Virus record (IMG/VR): IMGVR_UViG_3300030102_003660 | Span: 12,923-45,380 of that record | DNA from: a virus | Strand: one strand, 5' to 3' | DNA: 32,458 bases | Part shown: positions 23,160 to 31,592 of the stretch, piece after piece | Layout: each line of letters begins with the position of its first letter | Numbering within the stretch: the stretch's first letter is position 1 | The notes under the pieces: generated by a model | The model's input: only the letters and a program-made list of their open reading frames with translations | The model's database searches: none | What the model was told of the DNA's origin: nothing | Made by a program: the position numbers and the translations under genes

Positions 23160-24644
23160 TTACCCTTTCACGATAAGTTTAGTTGCCGATACAGCCGTCC
23201 CTGCAAAGACGCTAGGAGTAGCCGCTGTTGTGCCTAATGTGCCATCCGTTTGAACGTAGTAGCTTTGCCCTGCTGTCAGCCCTGAGAGGTTGTCGGCTAT
23301 TGCACCTTGCGTATCAATCACAGCCCCTGCACCAGAAGCTGCACCACTACGAGATATGCCTATGTAGTTTTCTGAGGTAAGGTTTGGGACTGATCCTGCT
23401 GCTTGAAAAACAAGTGATGTACCATAACGAGAATTACTTGAATCTGCAAAAGATATTACAACTTTTTTTGAATTTGAATCAAATGTTGCACTGGTATAAC
23501 TATAATGCCCTCCTGATATTGAGCTATCAAACACAACTTGAGTATCAAATGAGATGGATGTTCCGCTTACTGTACCAACAACCAACTCTCCTACTCTTGG
23601 ATTGTCTGTATCATTTTGATATGTAACAACTATTTTATTTGCGTTTGAGTCAAATGCAATTGACAAATAATTACAATTTTTACTTCTAAATACAGTCTGA
23701 GAGCCAAAGCTAATAGATGTACCAGACACTGTTCCTACAATTCCGCATCCTTCACCTGGTACAGTTCCGTCAGGATCTTTATAAGCTACAATCATTTTAT
23801 TGTTAGTTGTATCAAAAGCACCACGTATTTCATTTAGACTATTGCCAGTGATATTTACAGAAGATCCAAAACTTATGGACGTACCAGAAACAGTACCAAC
23901 AATTGCTTTCCCAATGCTACTTGCGTTATAAAAGATAACAACTTTGTTAGAGTTACTATCAAAAGCAGCATCTATATTAGTTGTGTTTGATGACTCAAAT
24001 GCAGTATTTGAACCAAAGCTTATACTAGTTCCAGATACCGTTCCAACTATTGCCATTCCATAATTTGAATTTGTTGCTTCTCTGTATACAATTACCACTT
24101 TACCTTGACTACTATCAAATACAGCCGATAATGGAAAGGTATCACTTGTTATCTCACCAGTTTCAAATTCAGTTTCAGAGCCAAAACTAATAGAATTATC
24201 TGAAGCATCTACTGTCCCAACAATTGCTCCACCATCACCCCCATCAGAGTTTTTACGATAAGCAATAACTATTTTATTGTTGGTGCTATCAAATACTGGT
24301 TTAGACCATATTACTGTACCAGCTTGATATACAACAGGTGTACCAAAGCTTATAGAGTTTCCGCTTACTGATCCAACTACGGCTGTACCATAGTTACTAT
24401 TTCCATCGTCTTTATAAACAACAACTACTCTATTAGTGCTGCTATCAAAAACGGAATTAATATATTCAGTTGTAGCACTTTCAAAAACGGTCCCACTACC
24501 AACATTTTGAGAAATAGATACTAAGCCTACACTACTCACAGTCCCATCAGCGTTCACAACAACGGGCTTGCCGTTTGGCAACGTACCACTGGCGACTTCT
24601 TGTGTCTGTCTTGGTACGCTTGGATCGTTACCAATGATACGCAT
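23160..24644 (-). CDS. repeat beta-propeller virion protein B, putative fibre/adhesin
   Basis: The 494-residue product has the same plan as its downstream neighbour: an N-terminal cap VASGTLPNGKPVVVNADGTV, about seven repeats with VVGSVSGNSISFG or IVGTVSGTSISFG and FDSSTNRVVVVYKDDGNSNYG, and the C-terminal domain from NLTSENYIGISRSGAA to TKLIVKG. Repeats are more alike here than in protein A, with spacing near 52 residues. Its stop is two bases from the start of protein A, so the two are co-translated. The shared cap and C-terminal domain argue for duplication of a whole gene. AGGA lies 6 nt before ATG. Confidence 0.65.
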   Translation of the reverse strand: MRIIGNDPSVPRQTQEVASGTLPNGKPVVVNADGTVSSVGLVSISQNVGSGTVFESATTEYINSVFDSSTNRVVVVYKDDGNSNYGTAVVGSVSGNSISFGTPVVYQAGTVIWSKPVFDSTNNKIVIAYRKNSDGGDGGAIVGTVDASDNSISFGSETEFETGEITSDTFPLSAVFDSSQGKVVIVYREATNSNYGMAIVGTVSGTSISFGSNTAFESSNTTNIDAAFDSNSNKVVIFYNASSIGKAIVGTVSGTSISFGSSVNITGNSLNEIRGAFDTTNNKMIVAYKDPDGTVPGEGCGIVGTVSGTSISFGSQTVFRSKNCNYLSIAFDSNANKIVVTYQNDTDNPRVGELVVGTVSGTSISFDTQVVFDSSISGGHYSYTSATFDSNSKKVVISFADSSNSRYGTSLVFQAAGSVPNLTSENYIGISRSGAASGAGAVIDTQGAIADNLSGLTAGQSYYVQTDGTLGTTAATPSVFAGTAVSATKLIVKG

Positions 24645-24652
24645 GTGAAGTC

Positions 24653-24910
24653 CTACTCTTCTTCTTCAGGCTCTACCCAATCAGGATTAGCTGACCACGT
24701 TGTGCCATCAAACTTATACTTATTACCTATCCAATCCTCTGGTGCGTTGGTCACGTTCTCAGTAATTGTGGTGTTGCCACTGTTGAGATCAGCGATAATA
24801 AACTGAGCAGGATCACCTACTGTGATATCATTCGCTGTCGCTGTGATTACTACGTCATCTGCAAGTAAATATTTGCTCAACTTAGTTGAAGTTTCCACGA
24901 TAGTTTTCAT
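24653..24910 (-). CDS. small fibre-associated protein
   Basis: The 85-residue product starts MKTIVETSTKLSKYLLADDV, continues VITATANDITVGDPAQFIIA, and ends in GNKYKFDGTTWSANPDWVEP plus a Glu tail. The WxGxKYkFDGTTW...NPDWVEP ending is known to me from small proteins encoded beside marine-phage tail-fibre genes. It lies between two propeller genes, 3 bases after one and 8 bases before the other. It could be an assembly factor or a small fibre component. Confidence 0.55.
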   Translation of the reverse strand: MKTIVETSTKLSKYLLADDVVITATANDITVGDPAQFIIADLNSGNTTITENVTNAPEDWIGNKYKFDGTTWSANPDWVEPEEEE

Positions 24911-24913
24911 TGT

Positions 24914-27463
24914 CTAACCTTTCACTATTAGCTCTGTGGATGATATCGCAGTTCCCGCCGTAACGGAAGGACTTCCTGCTGTTAAACTTAATGTGCCTGC
25001 GGGAGTAACAAAGTATGTCTGCCCCGCTGTTAAGCTTGTTTGATTTCTTGCAATCGAGCAAGAAGAAAGTATCTCGCCATTCGTGCCGTCTAACGCTGCA
25101 CCGTCCATAAACCCTACGAAGTTTTCTGTGGTGAGGTTAGTGGAATTAAATGTAGGATTATAAATCCTAGATTTACCAGTGGAAGAATGACTATATCCAA
25201 TAAACATTTTTTCGTTTGCGGTATCTTCTGCAAGCGCATAAGCCCTGCCACCTACAGTGCCACTGGTTTCTAACTGTGTGCCACTTGAAAAAGTTATTGT
25301 TGTGCCGCTAATTGTTCCATATTTCAACGTAACTTTTTGGCTTCCGTCACCAATGTCATCGTAAACTAAAATTACTCCGCCCCCAGAAAATCCTCGTATG
25401 CCCATCCAATCAACTGAACCAGATTGAAAGGTAACTCTACTAGCGTAAGTAATAGTATCACCCGATACCGTACCAACAAAAGCACTACCATAAGCAGTAT
25501 TTGCTTCATCTCTCATAACAATTACAATTTTTCCTGATGCAGAATCGTATGCAATTTCATTTTGGTTGGCTTGACCATTGGTAATATAACTTTGCCTGCT
25601 ACCCGCAGTTACAGACGTTCCTGATACAGTCAGAACTCTTGCTGTGCCGATTGAGCTACTTGCTCTAAAAGCAACAATTACTTTTTCATTAACAGGGTCA
25701 TATACAGCAGCATTATAAATACCCGAACCACCGTCATATGTTACTATACTTCCAAAACTTATAGAATTACCTGATACAGTACCAACAATAGCTTGCCCAG
25801 ATGGACTTCCACCGTCATAATATGTAACTACAACTTTACTTTCCGCAGTATGATATACTGCGCTAATATAAGTTGTTTCTCCACTATGAAAAACTACTGG
25901 CGTACCCCATGTAATAGTTGTTCCACTTAATGTCCCAACAATTACTTTACCATAAAAACTATCGTCTTGATCTTGATATGCCACTACAATTTTAGCATTG
26001 ACAGGATCATAAACTGTCGAAGTCCATTGAGTTTGGCCTGACTCAAAAGTCGCCTCACTACCATAAGAAATAGATTGACCAGAAATCGTACCAACAATGT
26101 AGGTGCCTGCCCCACCATTTCCACCATCTCTGTATATGACGACGATTTTACCATTTGCACTATCATAACAAGCTGATGCAAAATTAGAGCTAGACGAATT
26201 ATAATTAACAGTAGAACCAAGACTTTCTGAATTAGCCGTTTGACTAATACTACTCACAGTCCCATTTGTATTTACAATGACAGCCGAACCATCGGCTATC
26301 GTGCCGCCTGTGGCTTGGGAATAACCTATTTTGAAAACGACTGCCTCACCGTAATTTGAATTGCTAGGAGATCTATAGGCAATAACTACTCTTCCTTGAT
26401 TAGCATCATAGGCAGAGGCAATATAGTCTGCACTTGCATCTTTGAACAAAACCATATCCTCAAAAGTTATAGAGGTTCCGCTTACAGTTCCAACATACGC
26501 TTCTCCCTTACTACTATTTGAATCATCAGAACCAGTTATTAAAATTCTTCCTGCACCTGAATCAAACGTAGTTGAAAAATAACCGCTATTACCTTCATTA
26601 AAAACTACGGGAGTACCAAAAGATATAGATGTCCCTGAAACTGTACCCACCACAGCGGTTCCATAACTGCTGTTCCCACTGTCTTGATAAGCAAGCACTA
26701 TTTTTTGATTTACACTGTCGTAATCACCTGAGATGTAATTACAATTACCTGATTCAAAAGTTGCGGCTGTACCAAAGCTTATAGAGGTTCCGCTTACAGT
26801 TCCCACTATGGCTTGTCCAGTGCTTGACTCTTGATAAGCAATTACGATTTTATTGTTTGTACTGTCATATATTGCAGTATTACTTACGGACGGCCCTGTG
26901 TCATAGACTACAGGTGTACCAAATGAAATAGAGGTTCCACTTACGGTTCCTACAGCCGCAGTGCCTCTAAAAGTATTTCCATCATCTCTATAAGCAACAA
27001 CTATTCTTTGGGCATTAGCATCATAAGCTGTGCCTGTATCCTCAATTGTAGCACTTTCAAAAGTGGCTATAGATCCAAAGCTAATAGAAGTGCCACTAAC
27101 TGTTCCAACAACTGATCTGCCATAATTTGAAGAACCCCTAAAACAAAAAACAACTTTATTATTATTTGAATCAAAAGCCCCTGATATATACCCAGTAGTT
27201 GCACTAGAAAAGACGGCGGGGGTTCCAAACGAAATACTAGAACCAGACACAGTTCCTACGATTGCAGTTCCATAATTACTGTTTCCTTGATCCCTATAAG
27301 CAATAACAATTTTTTGGTTACTTGAGTCATATACGACAGCATTAAAAGAAACTGTTGCACTTTCAAACGTTACAGAAGATCCTATTTCTTGAGTAACAGA
27401 TATACCTTCACTGACCGCAGCCCTGATGATGGCGTCTTTGGTTAAGTTGCCAATTACCTTCAC
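24914..27463 (-). CDS. double repeat beta-propeller virion protein C, putative fibre/adhesin
   Basis: The 849-residue product holds about twelve to thirteen ~52-residue repeats in two blocks. Block one has six clear copies of VGTVSG(T/S)SI(S/T)F. Between the blocks is ATGGTIADGSAVIVNTNGTV, which resembles the N-terminal cap of the paralogs. Block two has more divergent copies (IVGTISGQSISYG, IVGTLSGTTITWG, FVGTVSGDTITYA). The protein ends with the shared domain from NLTTENFVGFMDGAAL to TELIVKG. The architecture is that of two fused propellers, each like proteins A and B. The start is GTG with AGGAG 7 nt upstream. Receptor binding is inferred. Confidence 0.65.
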   Translation of the reverse strand: MKVIGNLTKDAIIRAAVSEGISVTQEIGSSVTFESATVSFNAVVYDSSNQKIVIAYRDQGNSNYGTAIVGTVSGSSISFGTPAVFSSATTGYISGAFDSNNNKVVFCFRGSSNYGRSVVGTVSGTSISFGSIATFESATIEDTGTAYDANAQRIVVAYRDDGNTFRGTAAVGTVSGTSISFGTPVVYDTGPSVSNTAIYDSTNNKIVIAYQESSTGQAIVGTVSGTSISFGTAATFESGNCNYISGDYDSVNQKIVLAYQDSGNSSYGTAVVGTVSGTSISFGTPVVFNEGNSGYFSTTFDSGAGRILITGSDDSNSSKGEAYVGTVSGTSITFEDMVLFKDASADYIASAYDANQGRVVIAYRSPSNSNYGEAVVFKIGYSQATGGTIADGSAVIVNTNGTVSSISQTANSESLGSTVNYNSSSSNFASACYDSANGKIVVIYRDGGNGGAGTYIVGTISGQSISYGSEATFESGQTQWTSTVYDPVNAKIVVAYQDQDDSFYGKVIVGTLSGTTITWGTPVVFHSGETTYISAVYHTAESKVVVTYYDGGSPSGQAIVGTVSGNSISFGSIVTYDGGSGIYNAAVYDPVNEKVIVAFRASSSIGTARVLTVSGTSVTAGSRQSYITNGQANQNEIAYDSASGKIVIVMRDEANTAYGSAFVGTVSGDTITYASRVTFQSGSVDWMGIRGFSGGGVILVYDDIGDGSQKVTLKYGTISGTTITFSSGTQLETSGTVGGRAYALAEDTANEKMFIGYSHSSTGKSRIYNPTFNSTNLTTENFVGFMDGAALDGTNGEILSSCSIARNQTSLTAGQTYFVTPAGTLSLTAGSPSVTAGTAISSTELIVKG
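25200..27330 (-). repeat. tandem ~156-bp (52-codon) repeats of propeller protein C
   Basis: Repeat cores recur every ~156 bp. Two positions, 26467-26491 and 26779-26803, share the same 25 bases (plus-strand start TTATAGAGGTTCCGCTTACA) exactly 312 bp apart, i.e. two repeat lengths. Related degenerate copies extend through 21930-24480 in proteins A and B. Confidence 0.75.
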
Positions 27464-27474
27464 AACAACTCTCC

Positions 27475-27849
27475 TTATGAGATCTCTTCGTAACTCACAA
27501 TCACTTCAAGATCATTTGCCGTACCTGCGGTAGCCGTAATAGAACGATCTTCTTCCAAGTATAAAGCTGTATTCTTGTCTATAACAACCATTGAAGAATC
27601 CGCTGCAACGGAAGCAGTGGCGATTAAAGAGTACGCTGTGCCACCACCTGTTGCTGCGCTGTGTACATCTATCGTTATGTCACAAGCATTTGCTCCATCT
27701 ACGTTTGCAACTTGAATCATATTTATTTTAAATACTTTGTTACTAGATGCAGCATTGCTAACAAGCGTTGTCTGTGAAGTTGTACTAAGTGCAACGGTGG
27801 CAGACTTGCCTGTAATCGTTGCCACATTAACAATATTTGGGGCGGTCAT
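27475..27849 (-). CDS. small beta-rich virion protein
   Basis: The 124-residue product is rich in Ala, Ser, Thr and Val (MTAPNIVNVATITGKSATVA, then FKINMIQVANVDGANACDIT), suggesting a beta-sandwich such as a small fibre, decoration or tail protein. The ATG has AAAGGAGG 7 nt upstream, the best ribosome site in the window, so high expression is likely. It lies upstream of protein C in the transcription direction. No specific family is recognised. Confidence 0.6.
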   Translation of the reverse strand: MTAPNIVNVATITGKSATVALSTTSQTTLVSNAASSNKVFKINMIQVANVDGANACDITIDVHSAATGGGTAYSLIATASVAADSSMVVIDKNTALYLEEDRSITATAGTANDLEVIVSYEEIS

Positions 27850-27862
27850 TGTCTAGCCTCCT

Positions 27863-28543
27863 TTACCCAAAAACAATAGCCATAGCTATGGCTTTACCAG
27901 TTGAAACTCCAGCACTTCCAAAAGAAATAGTGCCACTGCCATTTGTAACTAAAGCTTGCCCATTTGTCCCATCGGACGTAGGAAGAGTAAGAGCCGTTAC
28001 AAATCCCTGTAGGTTTGAGTCATAAGCCAATACATCTGACCCAATCGCAACCCCTAAATTTGTTCTCGATGTTCCTGCATTTGCAACATCGGATAAATTA
28101 TTTGCAGCTAATAAAGCACCTGATACGGGAAAAGTGGCAGTCAGATCCACAACTGCGGCACCTGATCCGGCACCATCACAATATATTATTGCAGATTTTC
28201 CATTTGCTACAGTAACATTTCCACCTGATCCTTGAGAAAAAGTAGCGGACTGACCTGAGTTGTTTTTCACAACATATAATCTTTTTGCATCATTCGGAGA
28301 AACCGTTATGGTATTTGTTCCAGAAGGAGAGCCGCCTAAAACCAAAACATGATATTGTCCGTCTGAAGCGGAACCATCTGATGTAGTCAGTGTATGTGTC
28401 GTTCCCGATAGTGTGATGTCTCCAACACCCACTGCCAAACGATCAATAATGTCAAAATTAGTATTGGTTGACGTACCCCATGTTCCAGATTCATCACCTG
28501 TCGCAATCTTTTTAATACCGCCATTTGTTGTATAGGTTGCCAT
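27863..28543 (-). CDS. putative tail fibre protein
   Basis: The product is 226 residues from ATG 28543 (AAGGT upstream); a longer frame to 28576 exists but lacks a ribosome site. It starts MATYTTNGGIKKIATGDESG TWGTSTNTNFDIID, a leader typical of short phage fibre proteins. A beta-rich middle (VLVLGGSPSGTNTITVSPND) follows, then the fibre motif LAANNLSDVANAGTSRTNLG VAIGSDVLAYDSNLQGF, common in T4- and cyanophage-like fibres. It overlaps the stop of no neighbour and lies 12 bases from the next gene. A role in host contact is likely. Confidence 0.7.
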   Translation of the reverse strand: MATYTTNGGIKKIATGDESGTWGTSTNTNFDIIDRLAVGVGDITLSGTTHTLTTSDGSASDGQYHVLVLGGSPSGTNTITVSPNDAKRLYVVKNNSGQSATFSQGSGGNVTVANGKSAIIYCDGAGSGAAVVDLTATFPVSGALLAANNLSDVANAGTSRTNLGVAIGSDVLAYDSNLQGFVTALTLPTSDGTNGQALVTNGSGTISFGSAGVSTGKAIAMAIVFG

Positions 28544-28554
28544 TTTTTCTACCT

Positions 28555-29475
28555 TTACGCTGCTATTTCTGTCCAAATTGTGTTTGGATTAGGCTGTTCC
28601 TCCGTCCATGTGCTATTAGGATTTGGAGTCACACCTGTCCAACTTGTACCTGGAGCAGGAACTATATTACCGTAAACTAACACAGAACTTACGCTTGCGC
28701 TAGTGCTTACACCAGTTACATTCACAATAGAGTTTGCTTCAATTGTTACACTGCCAACTTCGCCTATTGAAGATAAATTACCTCCAAACACAGGAACTCT
28801 TTGAACTGTTTTTAAAGTGACTGTTCCAACAGAACCTATTCCTGCAACACCTGTAATCGCAACATCTGAAGCATTACCAATAATACTTGGTTCTGTGACA
28901 CGTCCTGTAGCTTCAACTCCTGTTACGTTTACATCAATACCTGTGCCTGCGTTTATAGAAACAGTGCCTACGCCGCCTCTGGCTTCAAGTCCTGTAGGTG
29001 GAACACTAGCGCCTGCTTCTACAGTTGTTCCAGATCCAACCACGCAATTGGCTTCAACTCCTGTAAGTGTTATAACAACACCATTACCTTGAACTACAAC
29101 CGCTGTGCCGACACGACCAATGCTTTCAATACCTGTAACTGGAACGCTTTGTTCTGTAACAAGAGTTACATCACCAACTCTTGCTATACCTGCAATACCT
29201 GTAAGTATTACACTATTGTTCCCTTTTGCAGTTGAGGTTCCTACATCACCAGTGCTTTCAATACCTGTTACACTAACTGAAATATCTTCACGTATAACAG
29301 CAGTGCCAACCTGCCCTTGCATTGCAGCAAGAGTAGATTTTTCACCACCCCACGCGGTTGTGCCGAAACCTTCCTCACCCCAACCAGTTAGTTCGTGACC
29401 AACAGGAACAGAGAGTGCTTCATTCCAAGCACCCTCACTCCATGCTCCACGACCCCAACCTGTGATGTTTGTCAC
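28555..29475 (-). CDS. repeat-rich virion protein (9-10 short repeats)
   Basis: The 306-residue product has a Trp/Gly-rich N-terminus (GWGRGAWSEGAWNE, GWGEEGFGTTAWGG), nine or ten repeats of 22-24 residues at about 50-262 with consensus VTGIESxGxVGTVxV, and a C-terminus of three related Trp-rich segments (TSWTGVTPNPNSTWTEEQPN, then PNTIWTEIAA). The repeats are probably short beta hairpins that stack into a rod or prism. It starts with GTG. A structural role near the fibres is inferred from neighbours. The same repeat occurs in three other virion genes here. Confidence 0.6.
   Translation of the reverse strand: MTNITGWGRGAWSEGAWNEALSVPVGHELTGWGEEGFGTTAWGGEKSTLAAMQGQVGTAVIREDISVSVTGIESTGDVGTSTAKGNNSVILTGIAGIARVGDVTLVTEQSVPVTGIESIGRVGTAVVVQGNGVVITLTGVEANCVVGSGTTVEAGASVPPTGLEARGGVGTVSINAGTGIDVNVTGVEATGRVTEPSIIGNASDVAITGVAGIGSVGTVTLKTVQRVPVFGGNLSSIGEVGSVTIEANSIVNVTGVSTSASVSSVLVYGNIVPAPGTSWTGVTPNPNSTWTEEQPNPNTIWTEIAA
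28690..29320 (-). repeat. tandem 66-72-bp repeats encoding TG(I/V)ExxGxVGTV units
   Basis: Units starting TGIESTGDVGTS, TGIAGIARVGDV, TGIESIGRVGTA, TGVEANCVVGSG, TGLEARGGVGTV, TGVEATGRVTEP, TGVAGIGSVGTV, FGGNLSSIGEVGSV and TGVSTSASVSSV follow head to tail within the gene at 28555-29475. Confidence 0.75.
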
Positions 29476-29488
29476 GAGAAACCTGGGT

Positions 29489-29971
29489 TTATGATGAAGC
29501 TATACGGATAATCGCGTTTGTTGCGTCAGCCGTTGGAAAAACAATCTGAAAGTCACCCGATGTTGAAGATTTGTCAGAACCAAAATCAAGAACAACAACG
29601 GCGTTTGCTGTATTTGTACCACCGCCTGTTTGCGTGTTATAAATCAAAGCACCACGAGCGGTAATTGTTGCAGAAGTAAACGTTTTATCTGCAAAATCAG
29701 TAAAAGCTGTTGTGCCCGAAGTGGTAGGTGTTGATTGTGTTAATGAGTTTGTTGAGGTTGCACCCGCAGGTCCGCCTGTGGTGTAAGTACCAGAGGTGTC
29801 AACTTCATTGTTGCCTGTGCCAAAAACTGCTGTGGAAGTCGCAGCAGTAAAAGACGCACTATTGGTATATAAAGCAATACAAAAAGTATCTTGTCCGCTT
29901 GTAAAATCGTGTTTACCTTCAAGAAGTTCTTTCTTGAAAGAAGTACACATAAAGTTTCCTGAAAAGGCCAT
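29489..29971 (-). CDS. virion structural protein
   Basis: The 160-residue product starts MAFSGNFMCTSFKKELLEGK HDF and continues with FCIALYTNSASFTAATSTAV, a pattern I know from a small beta-sandwich protein common in cyanophage and pelagiphage virions. The rest is Ser/Thr/Gly-rich beta sequence (GGTNTANAVVVLDFGSDKSS). GGAG lies 8 nt before the ATG. It is one base from the upstream gene. A minor tail or fibre role is likely; exact function unknown. Confidence 0.65.
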   Translation of the reverse strand: MAFSGNFMCTSFKKELLEGKHDFTSGQDTFCIALYTNSASFTAATSTAVFGTGNNEVDTSGTYTTGGPAGATSTNSLTQSTPTTSGTTAFTDFADKTFTSATITARGALIYNTQTGGGTNTANAVVVLDFGSDKSSTSGDFQIVFPTADATNAIIRIASS

Positions 29972-29972
29972 A

Positions 29973-30269
29973 TCAAAGTCTCCTTATAAGTTCAGCCAGT
30001 TGGGGATGACCTGCATCTTTAATTGCATTGCATACAGTGGTGCGGTCACTACGAATAGCCTGTCTCATATAGTATTCGACGAGCTTTTCAACGTGCTTTG
30101 AGAAAGCACGAGCTTGATCTCTTATCCCAGGATGGGCGTTATCAGAGACCGAAATTACTTTTTCTACGCATTGTTGCGCTAATTCTTCAGGCGTAAAACC
30201 ACGGTTATTTGTAGTTCTTACATCTAAAATTTGTTGGTTTTGCGGTGCGTTTACATCTATTTTAAACAT
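29973..30269 (-). CDS. small helical virion-block protein
   Basis: The 98-residue product (MFKIDVNAPQNQQILDVRTT...) has a helical body, GFTPEELAQQCVEKVISVSD, DQARAFSKHVEKLVEYYMRQ, and a basic end. It overlaps the adaptor-like gene by TAATG. The sequence type recurs beside phage adaptor genes in marine phages, but no function is known to me. Confidence 0.6.
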   Translation of the reverse strand: MFKIDVNAPQNQQILDVRTTNNRGFTPEELAQQCVEKVISVSDNAHPGIRDQARAFSKHVEKLVEYYMRQAIRSDRTTVCNAIKDAGHPQLAELIRRL

Positions 30270-30919
30270 TATTGCTTGGCCCTAATTACTTTTCCAGTGC
30301 GATATTCGTCGGTAGTTTCTTTTGCTTCTCCAAGCATCTTAATACCAATTAATGATTCCTCAAACCGTTTATTATACATTGCCATGACATCTTGTTCACC
30401 CTTCATGTAAATATACGCCTCAATAAGTGCGCCATATAACAAAGCCATTTCAGCGTTTTCGCTTAACCAAGTGGTTCCACCGTCCGCTCCGGCAGTTAAA
30501 CTAGCAGGGCGATAAAAATAGTGAAGTTCTGCGGTGAACGTAGTATTCGGAGTCGGAGCCAATATAAAGTTGTCTACATCGAAAACAGCATAATATTTAG
30601 GAGATCCTGTGGTTGTAGCATCTGGAGTGTATGTCTGTATAAAGCTAGGATCTTTAAAATCTATGAAAAACTTGTCTCCATCTGTGCCTGCAAGGCTAAG
30701 AGAAAACGGAGCTAAAAAATCACTAGGACAGGCTAAAAACTTATTACTTGCTGTTGTAGAGGCAGTAGCATTTTTACGAAACAAACTAAGTTGCACGTTT
30801 TTTAATATTCGTTCCTCTGCTATTCGTATAAACAACGGAAGATTTGTTACGAAAGAAGTCTCATCATTTTCCGTATAATCTTGAATAGCTGTTTTAAGTT
30901 GTGCGTATGTAAAACTCAT
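30269..30919 (-). CDS. head-tail adaptor-like protein (phage SU10-type)
   Basis: The 216-residue product starts MSFTYAQLKTAIQDYTENDE TSFVTNLPLFIRIAEERIL, then PSDFLAPFSLSLAG, YYAVFDVDNFILAPTPNTTF TAELHYFYRPASLT, and ends with NAEMALLYGALIEAYIYMKG EQDVMAMYNKRFEESL. This order, an N-terminal helix pair, a beta domain and C-terminal helices, matches the neck adaptor family of podoviruses such as SU10. The protein should sit between portal and tail. Placement by pattern recall; no search was possible. Confidence 0.7.
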   Translation of the reverse strand: MSFTYAQLKTAIQDYTENDETSFVTNLPLFIRIAEERILKNVQLSLFRKNATASTTASNKFLACPSDFLAPFSLSLAGTDGDKFFIDFKDPSFIQTYTPDATTTGSPKYYAVFDVDNFILAPTPNTTFTAELHYFYRPASLTAGADGGTTWLSENAEMALLYGALIEAYIYMKGEQDVMAMYNKRFEESLIGIKMLGEAKETTDEYRTGKVIRAKQ

Positions 30920-30926
30920 ATCATAC

Positions 30927-31589
30927 TCAATTTGTGGTCACTATTGTTATATTTCCTACCATAGCACTATGATTAGTGCATTGATATACTAGAGATGTAT
31001 CACTTGGTTCATGTGGTACGATAAACTGCGTCAACCCTGTAGTTGAATTAAAGTTTTCTGTAACACCCGTGGTAAAAGCAGAACCACCATTGGATGTTCT
31101 AATCTCCAAAGGATGACTACTTACATTTGCGGTGTTGTCAATTAAATATGTATGTCCACAATAAAAAACAAAATTTGGGTTATCTCCAGACGTAGCTCCA
31201 GGGCCAGTAAAAGTATATGCAGATGATCCATTTGTTCCCGCTGTGTATTTTGTTACAGGACCAGATGTCTCATCATTTAAACGCAGCCATGCCCCTCCAT
31301 GCGCAAAATATAGTCCTCCAGTCGCATGAACATGAGCCACAGCGCCATGATATGTAGAGGCACTTGGTAAATCGCTTAAAGCTGCATAATAGAATACAAT
31401 TTTATTTGCACCAGAACTAACATCAAATAAACCATTTGAATCAATTATATCAGTAAGAACATTAGAACTATTACCTAATGCAGCATAAATCTCATTAAAG
31501 TTATCATTTATTTTATCCGCACCTGCACGAAGGGTGTCCCCTGTTCCGTCATTTGCAGATGAGCCAATACCTACTGTTTGTTTTGCCAT
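30927..31589 (-). CDS. tail fibre-like protein with cupredoxin-like C-terminal domain
   Basis: The 220-residue product starts MAKQTVGIGSSANDGTGDTL RAGADKINDNFNEIYAALG, the standard leader of marine-phage fibre proteins. A domain with HGAVAHVHATGGLYFAHGGA follows (81-100). The C-terminal half (about 113-218) reads TYLIDNTANVSSHPLEIRTS and then LVYQCTNHSAMVGNITIV. The residues H159, C204, H207 and M210 lie where a type I copper protein has its His-Cys-His-Met ligands. Similar domains occur in cyanophage virion proteins; whether metal is bound is unknown. AAGGA lies shortly before the ATG. Confidence 0.7.
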   Translation of the reverse strand: MAKQTVGIGSSANDGTGDTLRAGADKINDNFNEIYAALGNSSNVLTDIIDSNGLFDVSSGANKIVFYYAALSDLPSASTYHGAVAHVHATGGLYFAHGGAWLRLNDETSGPVTKYTAGTNGSSAYTFTGPGATSGDNPNFVFYCGHTYLIDNTANVSSHPLEIRTSNGGSAFTTGVTENFNSTTGLTQFIVPHEPSDTSLVYQCTNHSAMVGNITIVTTN

Positions 31590-31592
31590 CTT

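Noticed and set aside
21930-27330. Regular DNA repeats as a possible CRISPR array
   Set aside because: The repeats are coding, in frame, about 156 bp long and degenerate, with no short identical repeats separated by unique spacers.
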